Assembly: GCA_945910005.1 (NCBI GenBank) | Contig: OX246740.1 | Coordinates: forward strand, 49,091,353 to 49,155,352 | Direction: 5' to 3' | DNA length: 64,000 nt | Origin: Isoperla grammatica | Lineage: Eukaryota; Arthropoda; Insecta; Plecoptera; Perlodidae | Position numbers and translations under genes: made by a program | In this document: positions 22,040 through 34,909 of the stretch, piece by piece | How the letters are laid out: each line of letters starts with the position of its first letter | How positions within the stretch are numbered: position 1 is the first letter of the stretch | The notes under the pieces: generated by a model | The model's database searches: none | Told to the model about the DNA's origin: nothing | Seen by the model: only the letters and a program-made list of their open reading frames with translations

Positions 22040-24600
22040 CATTCTCATACTAACGAAATAGTTAATACTCAACTAAATTGTCTACTTCTCTAGTTCTTAC
22101 CATCTGCTTGCAACAGACTTAGTGTCATACTTTGTCTTCTTACTTTTTTTTGACAACATAATGTTCTTTTGTCTTAATCTCTTCAGTTTTATTTTATATT
22201 TTTTTCAAATGCCCGGTAGAGTACACATAAGCTTGTCAACTTTTGTAACTTTTAAGTAATATTTTAATGTTGTAATGTATAATTTATTGTGGATCATAAA
22301 AATATCTATAAAATAATATTTGAGAACGGTTGATTTTCCACCAAACGCCATCTGAAATCTAAATAATTTCAACAATAAATTGTGAGTCGAAAGTAAAGAA
22401 AACATACCGTTTTGGCAGAGAATACGGCCACCACGCACATTAGGTGAATGACGTTCCGGACTCAATACCGATTGCGTTCAAACCCATCTAGTATTTATTT
22501 CGGAACGAGTAGTGACATAAGTGTACGAATTACGTTTTAGCTGAGCCCATTTGTACGACGTGATGATTGCAGGCTTGACATATGTGGGTCTTCATCCAAA
22601 TCGAGGTGTTCACATTCACACGATATACAGATAAGCAGGCAGATGGTACAACTCGAACGCCCATACAATTGTCAAAATAAAATTGCCCATTTATCGAATA
22701 TCGCTCTTCTTCAACGCATTGTTCAGTTGGCAATTGCAGCTCTTATGCTTTATGTGGGAAGGAACGAGGGAGAGACGTTTTTGACGTGTTCTTTATTCGT
22801 ATTCGTAGATGTTTGATGATGATTGTGTCCATCAGTCAGTCATCTAATCATGTTCAACTCGTTGGCCTTGTGAATGTTATCATGTTTTAACACCCACATT
22901 TTGTATTTTTGTTCCTTTTATTTTTTTGTTCAAATTACTTAATTTTTTCTTAATTTATTTTATTTTCATTTTCTTTCTTTTTTAATTTTAATTTTCTCCT
23001 TACTTGTCTCTTCATAAAGTTTATTTTTGAACCGTATGTTTTAATCCAGGTTTTAATACTGTTTCTATCTACTTTCTGTCTTTTTGTAATCAAACAATGA
23101 TATTTTCTTTCCTTCTATTCGTACTTGTGTATATTTCTGTAATGTTAGAATAAGATTTAATTTTTTTCTTATACCGTTATTTATTCAAATACGTTTTCGA
23201 TTTTTCCTCGTCAATCTTTTTTTTATGTTTATTTTGTACAATGTTTTTATTGTTTAAAATGTATATTGTTAAGGTATTGTTATTGGCCTTTTTGTAGACA
23301 TTTCCAGAAATCGGTAGGACAATAATCACTGTTCCTTGTCACATTAAACGAAATACAATATAAATATCTTGAGAACTGATTATCTCTCTTCAAAAGGCTG
23401 AAAGACACTTCTCGATTTCTCTCTTGTCTCACTTATGTTGAAGAGGGTTGATCAGTCCTCGAAATATGCTTTTATATTTCTTTTTAAGTGACAGGAACAG
23501 TGAAGAGTTCTGCCAGTTTATTAAAATATCTTCTCCTGCTCCAATAAATTGTATGTTTTTGAACATTTTGTTTTAATATGGACAATATAAATTATAGTAC
23601 CCACCAGTACGGTTCTAAACGTGATTTATCGGTAAGAGCTCAAGCATGTCATTGCAAAGGAGTAAATAGTGCATTCACTGTGCATAGCCCTTCTGTTTTC
23701 AGGTAAATATTAATTTTAAGACAAAGTGCGAGAAAATTACATTTATTTCGTATTTAACAATAACATTAAAAATAATTAAACACCTTTATCTACGCAATTT
23801 TGATCAAGACCTTTCTCAGTTATTGTAACCTGGCGTAGAATTTTCAAAAGTTGATGATTTATAGTTTCCTTTTTAATAAGATCCAGTGAGAAAGCCGCTT
23901 AACTCTAATATGGGAACTCAGAACTAAGATAGCGCAAGAAAAAGTTGCGTCTAGTTTCATAATGATCGGATTGGTCTATGGAGAATTGTATTGGAAAACA
24001 CTCTATAATATACACATAGTATTATTATATAACACGCAACGAGTGGGATAGATCAAGTTCACGATTATACCTGTTTTCACATTGTCCATCACTATTGTAA
24101 CCATTTACATACAATGTTAAAAAAAATGCACGTGTACTATTGTATCAATTATTCAATAGATACTTCATTAAGCGTTGTATACTTAACACTGATCGTATTC
24201 GTAGACAAACTACCAATAAGCTTGTGAGAGAGTAAAAAGTGAGAGCGAAATAGTAGAATAAACTGCCCGCCTGGGCCCGGAGTAGAATAGGCTTTACTCG
24301 TAATGAAAATGTTATCAGTATCTAGTCTAGTTGATTCGAAATATTTATTTCTGAGAGGTTGACGCACTCACTTATTTACTAAGTTATTTATTTAAAATGT
24401 CTTTTATAGTCAGATATAGATGATTTACAAAGGACAATACACACAACTGCACTATTTACTAGAGAGTATTGTATAATAATATAATCAGTATATGCAATAT
24501 TATACTATAATGAGCTTTATTTATCTTCTTTTTTTACTGTTTTTGTACTCAATGTTCCCTCTTTCTATAGTAAATTTTGTTTTGTTTTTTGTTGCGTTTT
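22040..24600. other. AT-rich stretch, strongly T-rich at 22900-23240
   Basis: The plus strand at 22900-23240 is dominated by T with little A, an asymmetric pyrimidine tract several hundred bases long. No ORF, exon or repeat end was recognised in the rest. Confidence 0.5.
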
Positions 24601-24624
24601 ATTATTATTTTCTTGTACATTGTA

Positions 24625-24965
24625 TTTATTGTCCTCCTTTGTAAGCCAGTTTTATCACTGAATAGGGTAGACATAAATAAACAAATAGCTTTGAAAATTA
24701 ATGTTTCCAAGAGGCAACTTGTGTTTCTACGGGAATGGGACGGTTTACCCACAGATAACACTGCCATAGATAACACTGCCATTTTATTATTGTTTTTATA
24801 TATATAACTTATTTATTGTCCTCCTTTGTAAATAAGTTTGATAACTGATTAGGGTAGACACAAATAAATAAATGAATATAGCTTTCAAAATTAATGTTTC
24901 CAAGAGACAACTTGTGTTCCTGCTGGTATGAGATGGGACGGTGTACCCGTAGATAACACACTGAC
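24625..24965 (+). repeat. Tandem duplication, 187-bp period
   Basis: Two consecutive units share TTTATTGTCCTCCTTTGTAA, AGGGTAGACA, AAATTAATGTTTCCAAGAG and CAACTTGTGTT, and GATAACACTG near their ends. The unit includes ATAAATAAA, like a LINE or mRNA 3' end, so this may be a duplicated 3' tail. Confidence 0.75.
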
Positions 24966-25110
24966 AAGGTCGAGGCAAAGTGGAGCGTTAGCCCCCCTCC
25001 CCCCCAAATAAAACACAATAAATAACATGACATCACGATGCAAATGAGGCCCCCAACAAAAAGTGGGCGCCCGGGGCAAAACGCTATCTGATCCGTGAGA
25101 CTAGTCATTG
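24966..25110. other. Repeat-like GC-rich segment
   Basis: Contains a C run, GAGGCCCCCAACAAAAAGTG and GGGCGCCCGGGGC. The composition suggests an old transposon fragment, but no ends were found. Confidence 0.3.
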
Positions 25111-25124
25111 ATTAGAGCCCGCGG

Positions 25125-25210
25125 CTTGATTCTTTCAACGCATGCAGGTAGAATCACGGCCCGCTTGATTCTTTCAACGCGTGCAGGTAGAATCACGGCC
25201 CGGTTGATTC
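25125..25210 (+). repeat. Minisatellite, 39-bp unit, about 2.3 copies
   Basis: CTTGATTCTTTCAACGCATG followed by CAGGTAGAATCACGGCCCG is repeated once with one change (GCGTG), and a third partial start (GTTGATTC) follows. Confidence 0.85.
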
Positions 25211-25219
25211 CACCGCCAC

Positions 25220-28125
25220 AGGAGGGCTACGTCACTCACTTGAGACTCTAGCTTTAGCAGGCAGTGTGATTAGTCGCGCGTATTACGACACTTTGCGGGG
25301 CCAATTCATTTTGTCGAGGGTTTTAGTCGTAACGAATTGAGATTAATTATTTGCATTCTGGTGTGCGTATAGGATTTCGAAATAAATATACCTGTGTTAA
25401 CATCAACATTGATGTAGGATTTATAATGTAAAATAATATCCAGGTTTTGATGGAACATTCGTGAAATTTGTATAGTAGTTCATTAGAAATAACGAAGAAA
25501 GAATATTATGCGTAACGTGGGCTTAAATTGGAGATAGGCTACCTAACGAATAATAAGCACATAAAGATATCTAAAGATATCACATAAAGCTCCTCGCGAT
25601 GTGCCAGAAAAACAAAGTAGACCTACTTAACTATCTTGAAATTGTATGATTTAAAAAAAATATACAACAATGCTAGGACATTATACAACCCATATTATTT
25701 GTAGAATGTTGAATGTATAGTCAATGTGAACATACTAATTAAGTGTAAGTGTAGAGTAACATAAATAAAGAAGGAAATATTGCATATTCACAAAAAGAGG
25801 TGTTCATAAAACCATTTAAAACAGTATAAAAGAGGTATTCGACGCTTATACGAATTTAATCTTTAAAGGTTAAGTTTCTCCATTCAAGTGTTTTAAATTG
25901 TGAAATGAAGGTGAACCATCAATAGCCTCCTTTGTTAGCACCCCCCCCCCCTTCCCCCCGCCCCACCCCTTCTCAACTCATCAAACACAAGATGTCAACA
26001 AGGGTCTTAGGTCTGAGCTAATCAAATTTACCCAGAGCGTCTCGCTACCCCGTCTTGTACAAAGAAGCCTATATTGTTGATTGGTTCTGCAAACCAAATT
26101 ACGGTGAATATTATCACGTGTCCATCAGTTTGGTTTTCTTATTTACTCATCTACAGTGTAATGAAGATAAATGTGCGGGTTAGGGGGTGGGGAGTGATTA
26201 CGGATTGAGGGGAGACGTTTCCCCTTCGATTCCCTTCCGAATTTCTAGAATCTATAAGATGATAAACGTGACAAATCCCAAACACCCCAAATTAGCGCCA
26301 GCCCGCGCGTTCCCCCCCTTATCAAGTCATCACTTCAACATGGTCGTTAGTGATTCATCTGCCGATCAAATTGTTTATTTATTGTAGCAATTGATCATGA
26401 AAGTGGTTTATTGCGAAGCGTGATGGAAAGCCATTGATTTTCGCGCAATTAGGGGGTAGGACGGGGGGGGGGGGGGGTTGAGGGTTTGAGGATGGGGGGT
26501 GTCGAACATTAAAATATTCAAAGCAAAATGTTGTTACGTCAAGGCTTAGAGATAAATACGAATGTCACCCTTTTCATTAGAGATTATGTATTTATAATGG
26601 TCGGTTTTACGGCGAGTCGGTTCCGTTCCATATCGCTTGCGTTAAGTAGGGTTTCGAATTCGGAATCAAAAATGTAAACATGCGCGAGACAGGATTAATT
26701 TAAATAATATTAACCCTATTATTATACACGTACATGATTATAATTTGTTTAAAAAATTTAGACTGAAAACACACTTGGAGAATTTAGACTGATAATGTAT
26801 GATGCCAATTAATCAAACAAACAACACATCACTAATAATATTAATTATAAAAACCACAATAGAATAATAAAACATATATAAATATGCATAATTAAGCAAG
26901 TTTAGGCTGAAGAACATGTTATATACCAGTCCTGTTTTTTCGTCACCTTGGCAACTTGTCAAACTAACCAATCTATAAAACTGGATTTCGTAATTTATAC
27001 CGACGCAACAGCAACATTTACATTAGCTCGTTACTATTATGAATGGAGAACACGAGGAATATAATAGTCTTAAAAATGCCTGAATAGCAAACGCATGTAA
27101 GATTTAAAAATTACATGGAATAATTAAAAGGGATTTGCATAATCACGGCACCAGATCCGTTCCGTGTTACTACGGTGTCACGATTTATCGTTTCGGCTGT
27201 CACTCACAGCTTTGGTGGGGGTGCCAAGTTGAGAGACTTTTTCGTTTTAGTAAAACTTTGCACGGCGTGGTTCACTTGGTGTGTGTGTGCGGTAATGATT
27301 TTTTTAAATATGAGTATAAAACGTGGAAATTAAAGTAGATGGAAAAAATGATTAGTTATTTGTTTTTACGGCTTACTCGACAGCAGGACATATGACGTCG
27401 GCAAGAATCAGATACAGCCGGGGTCGTCATAAGGGGAGTCCAGTTAGGATTTGGGGGAGTTGGTTGGCGTTTAGGTGACATTAGATGAGAAAAGATTCTA
27501 AAGATAGAGATGAAACGGGGGAAAATAAATAAGATCTTATTGAATAAGAAATATACGTTGGAGGAACCCACTTTTACCGGTTGCAATTCAATAGTTCTGG
27601 ATATGGGTGAACATAAATTGGTAGAAATGAGGAGACTGACGGAAAATATGAACAAATTTAGTGTATTTCAAACAAATTCTCGGATTTATAACACAATTAT
27701 TTAAATTTGCCGCCAATATCCGTGAATGTTTACAAAAAGAGAAATTTTCATTTTTGGTATCAACGATCAAGGTTTGTTCAGACTTCAAGTCTTCTTCGTA
27801 ATCACATGTTCATTGTACTCGCCTCAATGTGTTCATAACACGCAAGGTTCATTATCATTACAAGTCACGTCAAAACATTTGTAAAATAACTTTTACAAAG
27901 ACATTGTTGGTCTTGATTAATTTTCTGCCCCGCTTCTACTAAGTAATAACTACAAATGAATGTTCCCAGTACCAAAGTTCGTGTTATATTTCTTGCAATT
28001 TGTGCTTCCCGTATACGGAAGCTAAAGAAAATGTAACAAGGGCAATTTTCTTGTTGTTGATGAATTGTGCAATGTTTCACTTTCTCGTGCACGCGTACAG
28101 AAAGATAAACTTCAATAAGAAACGT
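25220..28125. other. No gene recognised
   Basis: Includes a C-rich run at 25940-25975 and G runs at about 26464-26510 with G-quadruplex potential. Short open frames at 26187-26387, 27135-27338 and 27356-27655 have no domain or splice context. Confidence 0.45.
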
Positions 28126-28129
28126 TAAA

Positions 28130-28660
28130 GTTCGGCATTTGTCCGCAGCAGATTGCGAGGGCACCAGGAGTCACTTCTTTACCTCTGTTGTGCTTATCAT
28201 CTCCTGATATTTCCTGTTGGTGTACTCATCGTATCATGTACCTCACTACTCAGTCTCAATCGTGGACCTCCGTACGTTTCTTCTCTCCTGATAGTTTCTG
28301 TTTAACTGAGAGAAGTTCCGCATTCGTCCACGACAGGTGGTAAGGGCGCCAGTAGTCAACTCACCTCCGGTATGTTTTTTGTCCCTGATACTTCCTCCTC
28401 GATTATGTTATCAAAATGTAGTTCGGCATTTTGTCGACAGCTGATGTTGGGGGTAACATCACCTTCGTTATGTTTCTTCTCTCCTGATATTTTCTGTATT
28501 ATTGAGGGTAGTTCCGCATTTGTCCACGGCAGGTGGTAAGGGCGCCAGCAGTCACATGACCTCCGGTATGTTGCTTGTCTTCTAATACTTCCTCCCGGCT
28601 ATTTTATCAACCGTAGTTCGGCATTTGTCCGCGACAGATGTTGGGGGCGCCAGGTTAGCA
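28130..28660 (+). repeat. Degenerate tandem array with alternating units
   Basis: Five units begin GTTCGGCATTTGTCCGC or GTTCCGCATTTGTCCAC at 28130, 28314, 28421, 28511 and 28616. Units of one type (GGTGGTAAGGGCGCCAG) at 28314 and 28511 alternate with the other type (GATGTTGGGGG) at 28421 and 28616, giving a higher-order period near 196 bases. CTCCTGATA and CCTCCGGTATGTT recur between them. No coding frame is preserved across the units. Confidence 0.8.
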
Positions 28661-28842
28661 CAGACAGTTCATTATTTTCTCAATACTCATTTACGATTGT
28701 AAATTAGAGCTTTGTGTCTGAATTATGGAGGCCACGACAGTCTACCCGAAAGAACAAAACAAAAAACCTCTCCAAAGTGTTATTTTCTACCCCTCCGCGT
28801 CCTATTGTTACGTCGTAATTTCCCCCAGTCGTTACTTTAGGT

Positions 28843-28979
28843 TATATAAAGGCTAGATCTAGATTTATATAATTGATGTGTGCATGCTCGCCGGGCATTC
28901 TTCACAACTACCTGTAAAGATGGCGTTACGCAAGGGAGGGATCGTGGCCGTCTTGTTGAAAACGCTTCGTCGGTTTTGA
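28843..28979 (+). promoter_or_regulatory. TATA-like site followed by a short ATG frame
   Basis: TATATAAAGG lies at 28843-28852, and an ATG in good context (AAAGATGGCG) follows at 28920. It opens a 19-codon frame beginning MALRKGGIVAVLLKTLRR. The spacing would allow transcription to start near 28873. No good donor is seen before the stop at 28979, so this might be an upstream ORF, a tiny first exon or nothing. Confidence 0.25.
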
Positions 28980-28984
28980 AACAT

Positions 28985-30680
28985 CACCTTTAATTTAAAA
29001 ACTCACAGCTGTTTGTGATTAACATTACTTTATGGGCGAACCGCGTCCATATTACCGGGTGTTGTTTTATAATTATCTCGAAATCGTAAATATTGGGTCG
29101 TGGAAAGAATCCACCGCACCCTAAAGCTTTTAATTTATTGCGTCAGCGCGTCATCGGGGTGTACTAATCCACGTGGCGGTGCCTTTACCAGAACATTTGG
29201 AATAACGAATCAAATAACTTCCTCGATAATTTGTGATGCAATTTAAAAAAAATGTTTTTCGTGACTTTTACTTTAAAAACATCATCTATATAACTTAGAA
29301 AAAGTAATCTAAAACGTAATATAATTCATAATAATTCGTGAACATGCAGAACTTTGTGGAACATATGTTTTCCTGTAATGAACAAAAATAGGACTTCCCA
29401 AGATCCTGTTATAATTAATATCCATAAAAAACGCATTTTGTCTCATAATATTGATTTAAAGTGTTAATTCATTTAGTTGATTTGTAATTAATTTTGCTTA
29501 CGAATATTCCGTTAATTGTTGTGGAAGTCAGAAGTTAAAACGCACCCGGGACTGGTACTGTAATCCTGCTCTCACATACATTTATTGCATGTATACTTGG
29601 ATACGTAACACAGCATGGCCAACCAGTTTGCTGCTTACTTATGGATGTCAATGTGTTTGATGTTTTCACTACAACTTCACTCCACTTAAAAATTGTTATA
29701 AGAACATTTCTTCTTTATTAACGTATTCATTCAAGTCTAAAGCTGTTTTTCTTCAGAAAGTCTCTCTTTTCACAAATACATCACTGCATATCTTAAGCGC
29801 GAGTGTAAACAAACTAAAAAGTAAAGCATTCTTATAATAAAGTTACATTTTCTTTGCGTCCCTTATAAATAATGCTCAGAAAATGTTACCCTATTAATAA
29901 ATTTAAGTGTAACATCAGTAAGATAAAAATATACAAAACATGAAAGTTGAGACTCCTATATTTCACGTGCACAACGTCGAGTCTACAATATCGGCAAAAG
30001 TTGTATCATGACCTCGTTCTATCTTTCTCGCCCTCATAACTCTCTGACCTTAAACCTATGATCAATTTATAATAGAATCAAATCCATTAGTTGCGGAGAA
30101 TAATGACGGAGCCGAGTATTGTTATCTATTAGCACGTTAGTAGACGGTGAAAAAGTGACATCGACGCATTATTGTTTTGGAAATAATCGAGCTTTGTCGA
30201 CGACTATAGCCAAGTCGTTAACTGGCATAAATCCATACTAGACCCACCCCACAAACGTCAATCACCCTACCATAGAGCTCATAGTATATGCGTATCACTC
30301 ACTTTTTATCTGCTGTTTGAATCCCCAGCGTGCAATGGTTGTGAAACACGAATGACAAAGAGCCGAGGCTAGTCGGCGACTTTACATGCTCTACATTAAG
30401 CCTCGTTTTGAAATGATGTAGATTCCGATGACATGCTATGATAAGTCGGACAGAATAACTTCGTATTTATTACAATGTTGTTAAATAAAAAGTGTAGCAG
30501 GGGTAGGACATTACTCAACTGGTCATTAAATGTGGGGTTGGTTGGTTTGAGTATTGGTATAAAAACGAGTTGATTGAAGGGTAGTGTTAAGTATCGAAAT
30601 AATGAAAACTAAACAAACATGGGTGATTGATTATATGAGATAATGCATTCAACGGATTGCGTGAGTCTTCCTCGTGCAGT
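28985..30680. other. AT-rich, no gene recognised
   Basis: No domain-bearing frame, no clear repeat ends. Confidence 0.5.
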
Positions 30681-30725
30681 TGCCTTGCGTCTGAGGAAGG
30701 TGCATTGGGCTTTCCGAAAACGTAT
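30680..30725 (+). repeat. CTGAGGA..CCGAAAACG motif of retroelements
   Basis: CTGAGGAAGGTGCATTGGGC followed by TTTCCGAAAACG has the CTGANGA..GAAA layout found in hammerhead-ribozyme-bearing and Penelope/LINE-related repeats of animals, with a short GGAA/TTCC stem. Only the motif is recognisable, not the rest of an element. Confidence 0.35.
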
Positions 30726-30729
30726 TGAA

Positions 30730-32400
30730 ATTATTCACTGTATTGGTGTAATTTATTCGTATTTTAAGTTATCCAGTTTATAAAAAAGTTACGGCCTTAT
30801 CCGAAGATGTTAAGCTCTGAGAAAAAACGTTAAATAATCGTTAAACATGTGTACGCTTCTTAGTGTCTAAAGTCAAGTCACATGACATGTATGAACAATT
30901 GTGTTTTTTTTTACAATGGTTGGACACATTAATGAATTAGTTTAGCTGAACTGTGTAATTGTTGGTGCAATTATCTGAATTACCATAGAGTGTTATCTAG
31001 TTCTGATTTTCGTTAATGATGCAATGTTTCATCAAGTGATTTGAGTTCAATTGGTTTTTAATGAGATCTTTTATTTGTACATTTACTCTCTGTCTTGAAT
31101 TTTACTCAAAGAAAAACGTAAACAAGTTTTCCCTAACATACATAGGACATGAACCTAGGTCATTGATTTCTACGGACTACTTCTAATGGTCGTATCAATT
31201 GAATTATATAATGCTCACAAGCCAAACTTTTTTCTCTTTTCGTTTAAATAATGTTGTATGTATCTGATAACACATTTCAACAATAACTCGTTGATAAAAC
31301 ACATACTACGAAGTTAAATCTTATTGACATCTGCGTTAAACCTTAAATTATTAATAGTGTATTTTATCTACCATGTATTATATGTTTATGGTCTGTGTGG
31401 TTAAGAATTAAAAATGTATACATGATACGTACAATCTATGTATTAAAGAAGATGTACTATATTTGAGACCGCCTCTTATAATTTTGTATGACAGTTTCGG
31501 TTATCTCTTGTGGCAAAACTTCTCAATTTCTTTTATTGCCTCAAAAAAAAAAAAACGAAAAAAAAAATCACCAAACAAAAGACAAACCGTGTCGGGTCAC
31601 ACAAACCACACACGGGATGGGAGTGTAATAATAAGTGGATCACGTTACGCCGTAAGTGGCGACATACTCTTCGTATCCTCGCACGGGCACAGGGTCTAAC
31701 TCGCAAGGGTGTGAATTGAACACAGGTAATCCCGTCAGTGCTGAAAACATTGACCGACACACGAGAAGAGGGGTCGGCGGTATCAACCAATGAAGACATT
31801 AACAACTGACGGGGTCAATAATTCTGCCAGGTGAAACGCTCGTCCCTAATCCATCCCTTTATCATAAGCAACCTTTCTTGATTATACCCCTCGGTCGTAG
31901 GGGAGGGGGGGGGGGGGGGAGGAGGGAGGGGGTCGAACAAATCGTTTCTACCTGGATCTCTTTCTCGAGTGTTATTTTACCTGGCGCGGAATTCTTTACA
32001 GCTCAATTTAGTGGCCTCATAAAGACGTGGCAGACATACTTTCAACAATACTCGCGCTGAGAAGGTGATGCTGCTTCTAACTAAAGTGTTCGGGGTGTAT
32101 AATACAATACGGGCTATAACGGTATAAACGAGATTGACAAGAGTAGAGTAGTAGAGCCTTTCAATGTGGGTTGTATTGATTGGTCGAAGAATGTTTGCTG
32201 ATGTTCGGCCAATTAGTTTGGTGAAAAATCGTGTGAAATAATTGACTTGATTACGCACGGGATCTACAAACAAAGCACGTGGTTGGTCTGTGACGTGGTT
32301 CGAGATCTGGTGAGTGTAGTGTTTCTGTTTTGTGTTCTGTTTTGTGTTGTTGGGTCTGGAAGTGATTTTAAAAGTGTCCGGTAATGTGTCTGTTAATGGC
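30730..32400. other. No gene recognised
   Basis: Contains G runs at about 31901-31930. The 141-codon minus-strand frame at 31977-32402 has no recognisable domain and is probably accidental, although its surroundings are less AT-rich than average and lie just upstream of the start/donor signal at 32418. Confidence 0.4.
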
Positions 32401-32417
32401 ACAGCTTGGATTTCACA

Positions 32418-32421
32418 ATGG
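32418..32421 (+). other. Possible start codon split by an intron (ATGG|GTGAGT)
   Basis: An ATG in good context (CACAATGG) is followed after one base by GTGAGTTT, a consensus splice donor. Genes whose first coding exon is only the start codon do exist. The segment 32080-32410 would be the 5' UTR or promoter. This is a pattern match only, with no downstream exon found. Confidence 0.2.
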
Positions 32422-32429
32422 GTGAGTTT

Positions 32430-34590
32430 ATAACCTACGGATTAAAAATTAGGTGATAAAGTCGGGGAAAATGAATCTGCTGGTGAAATTAATTTCAAAG
32501 GTAAATTGTAACATTTCCAGAGGTAATGTGCGTTTTTGAGAGCAATATTTCGGGCATATTTCTTTGTGATTGATTTTTATGGTACACTGAATGTGTATGG
32601 TAAATTTTAGATAATTTTCCATTTAACACAATCGGTGTACCATACTGTATACCGACAAAGTTTCAAAAAAACAATTTTTGTGTTGCTACAAAATCAATGC
32701 AACCTTTACACAGAATTAACGTACACATTTAATCTGTCATAATTGTATTCACGGGAATCACACCCATTTATTTATCAAATTATTACACGTATTATATACA
32801 ACTTCTGGTTCTACTAACGTGTTAACTCGTTCTGGCGTTTACCCGCTTGTACGTGTCACTTTTGTATCAAACTCTAAACCACCCAGTGAGTTATATTAAC
32901 CCACAGCAAACAATATTAATAATGTGATAATTAAATCAACTAATGGTGAATCGTGCGCTGGTAGAAAAATGTATCGTTGGACTCGTAAACCAACAGGGTA
33001 TAAAAGTGGCCATGCATATTTATGACCGTTTTATAATTTATCTCTTAAAACTTACACACAAAAAACAAAACAATGCGAATAAATTATCGGACGGATTGCT
33101 CAATTAGGAGGTAATACATAAACTAGGTTGGAATTACTCAGGTGAAGTGATTTGGTGAAACAAAAGACGTTGACAGATAAAGTGTAAGATGCGACTATAG
33201 GATAAACTCTTTTGGCCGCGTTCCCATTACTCAATTGTTTGATCTTGATTCCCGAAACCAAAAGCTATAGATTTACACCAAATTGACGTTGAAATTCCTC
33301 GTTTCTTTTTTTCTTTATACACAAGCACGGAGAAAGGATAAAAGGCGGGGGTTTTGTTTCTGAAAAGTCGTCATTATTTGGCTCGAAGCTCCCTCGAAGC
33401 CAAGTAAGTAAGTGAACGCTAGGAGACTGGAAGATGCCAGCGGAATAACAGAGGCAAACGTCTGATACATTCTCCTTCGATATAATTGGAAATCTTCCGT
33501 CCTTTTGTCGTCTCCGTTTCATTCGACGTATCGGGATCACAGACAAAGCTCACTGGCTGTTATTATATAATAGCCTTTCGTCTTCTTTACTCTTGCTATA
33601 TTTCATCCATGTTTCTAAATTAATTATAGTGGGTGGTTTTTCTTTATTGAAGGCCGGCCAGATGTGTGTTGGCTCTAACTAACTCACAGCCTAATGTAAT
33701 CCGCCCGCTAGTTGTTAGGGACATTCTAAAATAAACCAGAGTAATTAGTAGTTAAGATATTGTGCCACGCCTTATGAATGAGATTTGAAATCAAGTTGAA
33801 TTTTTTTTTTTCATCAACATCACCTCTGAAAATACATCATCCAAATTCTATTCCCGTCATCATTCCGATCTAAGTGTTGATGTTCTCATTACTGCGGTAC
33901 CGACAGACGTTTAGGTCGAGCACGCATACTTGATGGAGTGCCAGACCTATGGGATTACGGGCTCAAAGGGATACGAACCACGGACGTTGAGGACATACTA
34001 TAAATACCTCCGTATGTTGTCAACTAGTCGGCGTGTTCAAAGCTTGCGTTTGGGATCAGTGCAGCGAAACGGTTATACACCTGGACTAAAAATAGGTTGA
34101 AGTATTAGCTGCTATGACATCATCGTGGGTTATTGCGCTTGTGTAGGCCGATGTACTGAGAGGGAAGTAGCGGTCTTGCCCGTTGTAAACATTTCAATCA
34201 GGCTATTCTTAGAGTAAAAAGTTTTGTTTTGAATATTGTATCATTAATAAATTTATAACAGTTACCGCTACAAAATTATCTAAACTGTTGCGTATTGTTT
34301 CAAGGGTTATGTCTGATGCAAAGAATCGGTGTTGATTGAGTCCAGGGGTAAAATCTCCCCTCCCCTTTTGCTTCTGGTAATTACACAGTTTTATTTACTA
34401 TGTACACATGGTAACTAAGTGCTATTGGATTTTGATTTAATCTAACCATGTCACATGAAAGGATAGTTATATGATAGATTGATGTTGCCACTCTACCCCT
34501 CTTGTATTCTTATTTTAAAAACCGCTTCCTCCTTGCAAAATGTTATGTATACAGGGTAGTCTCACTCACTATTGAAACCGACAAAAATTA
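32430..34590. other. No gene recognised
   Basis: AT-rich. A segment at about 33930-34000 has on the minus strand GGTTCGTATCCC, like a Pol III B box, but no convincing A box. The minus-strand frame at 33265-33546 has no domain. Confidence 0.45.
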
Positions 34591-34599
34591 ACGTGTTTT

Positions 34600-34900
34600 A
34601 GTAATTATTTTGAGAACGCTACACAATATTGAAAAAGTGGTTATACAATGACTAATATTTTATTTCATCAAAACTGCAGTAAAAAAGTTTCACACACATT
34701 TTAATCTGTAAGGTGGTTATTTTTGAAACCAATAAAAGAATTGATTAATTAGGAATTGATTCCGTAAAGTGGTTATTTTGGAAACCAATAAAAGAATTGA
34801 TATTTACTGGTATAATCAAAATGACAACCGTAATGATTATTGATACAGTTTTTAGGTTTTATGAAACAAAACAATGGTTAGTATAATCACTAATTTTATT
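34600..34900. mobile_element. Foldback family A relative with a 56-bp tandem duplication
   Basis: TTTTGAGAACGCTACACAAT and ATTGAAAAAGTGGTTA resemble the arm of family A, and the right side (ATTGATACAG..TTTTATGAAACAAAAC) is a weak reverse match. Inside, GTAAGGTGGTTATTTTTGAA with ACCAATAAAAGAATTGAT is repeated at 34708 and 34764. Confidence 0.45.
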
Positions 34901-34909
34901 TTTGCTTAG

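Noticed and set aside
21644..22072. 142-codon minus-strand frame with a glycine run
   Set aside because: The glycines come from the 24-C tract next to a hAT end. No domain, and the frame covers unrelated AT-rich DNA.
28130..28660. CRISPR-like array
   Set aside because: Units are degenerate, unequal in length and lack identical short repeats with unique spacers; the context is eukaryotic.
31977..32402. 141-codon minus-strand frame
   Set aside because: No recognisable domain or signal peptide; its length is not exceptional for 64 kb searched in six frames.
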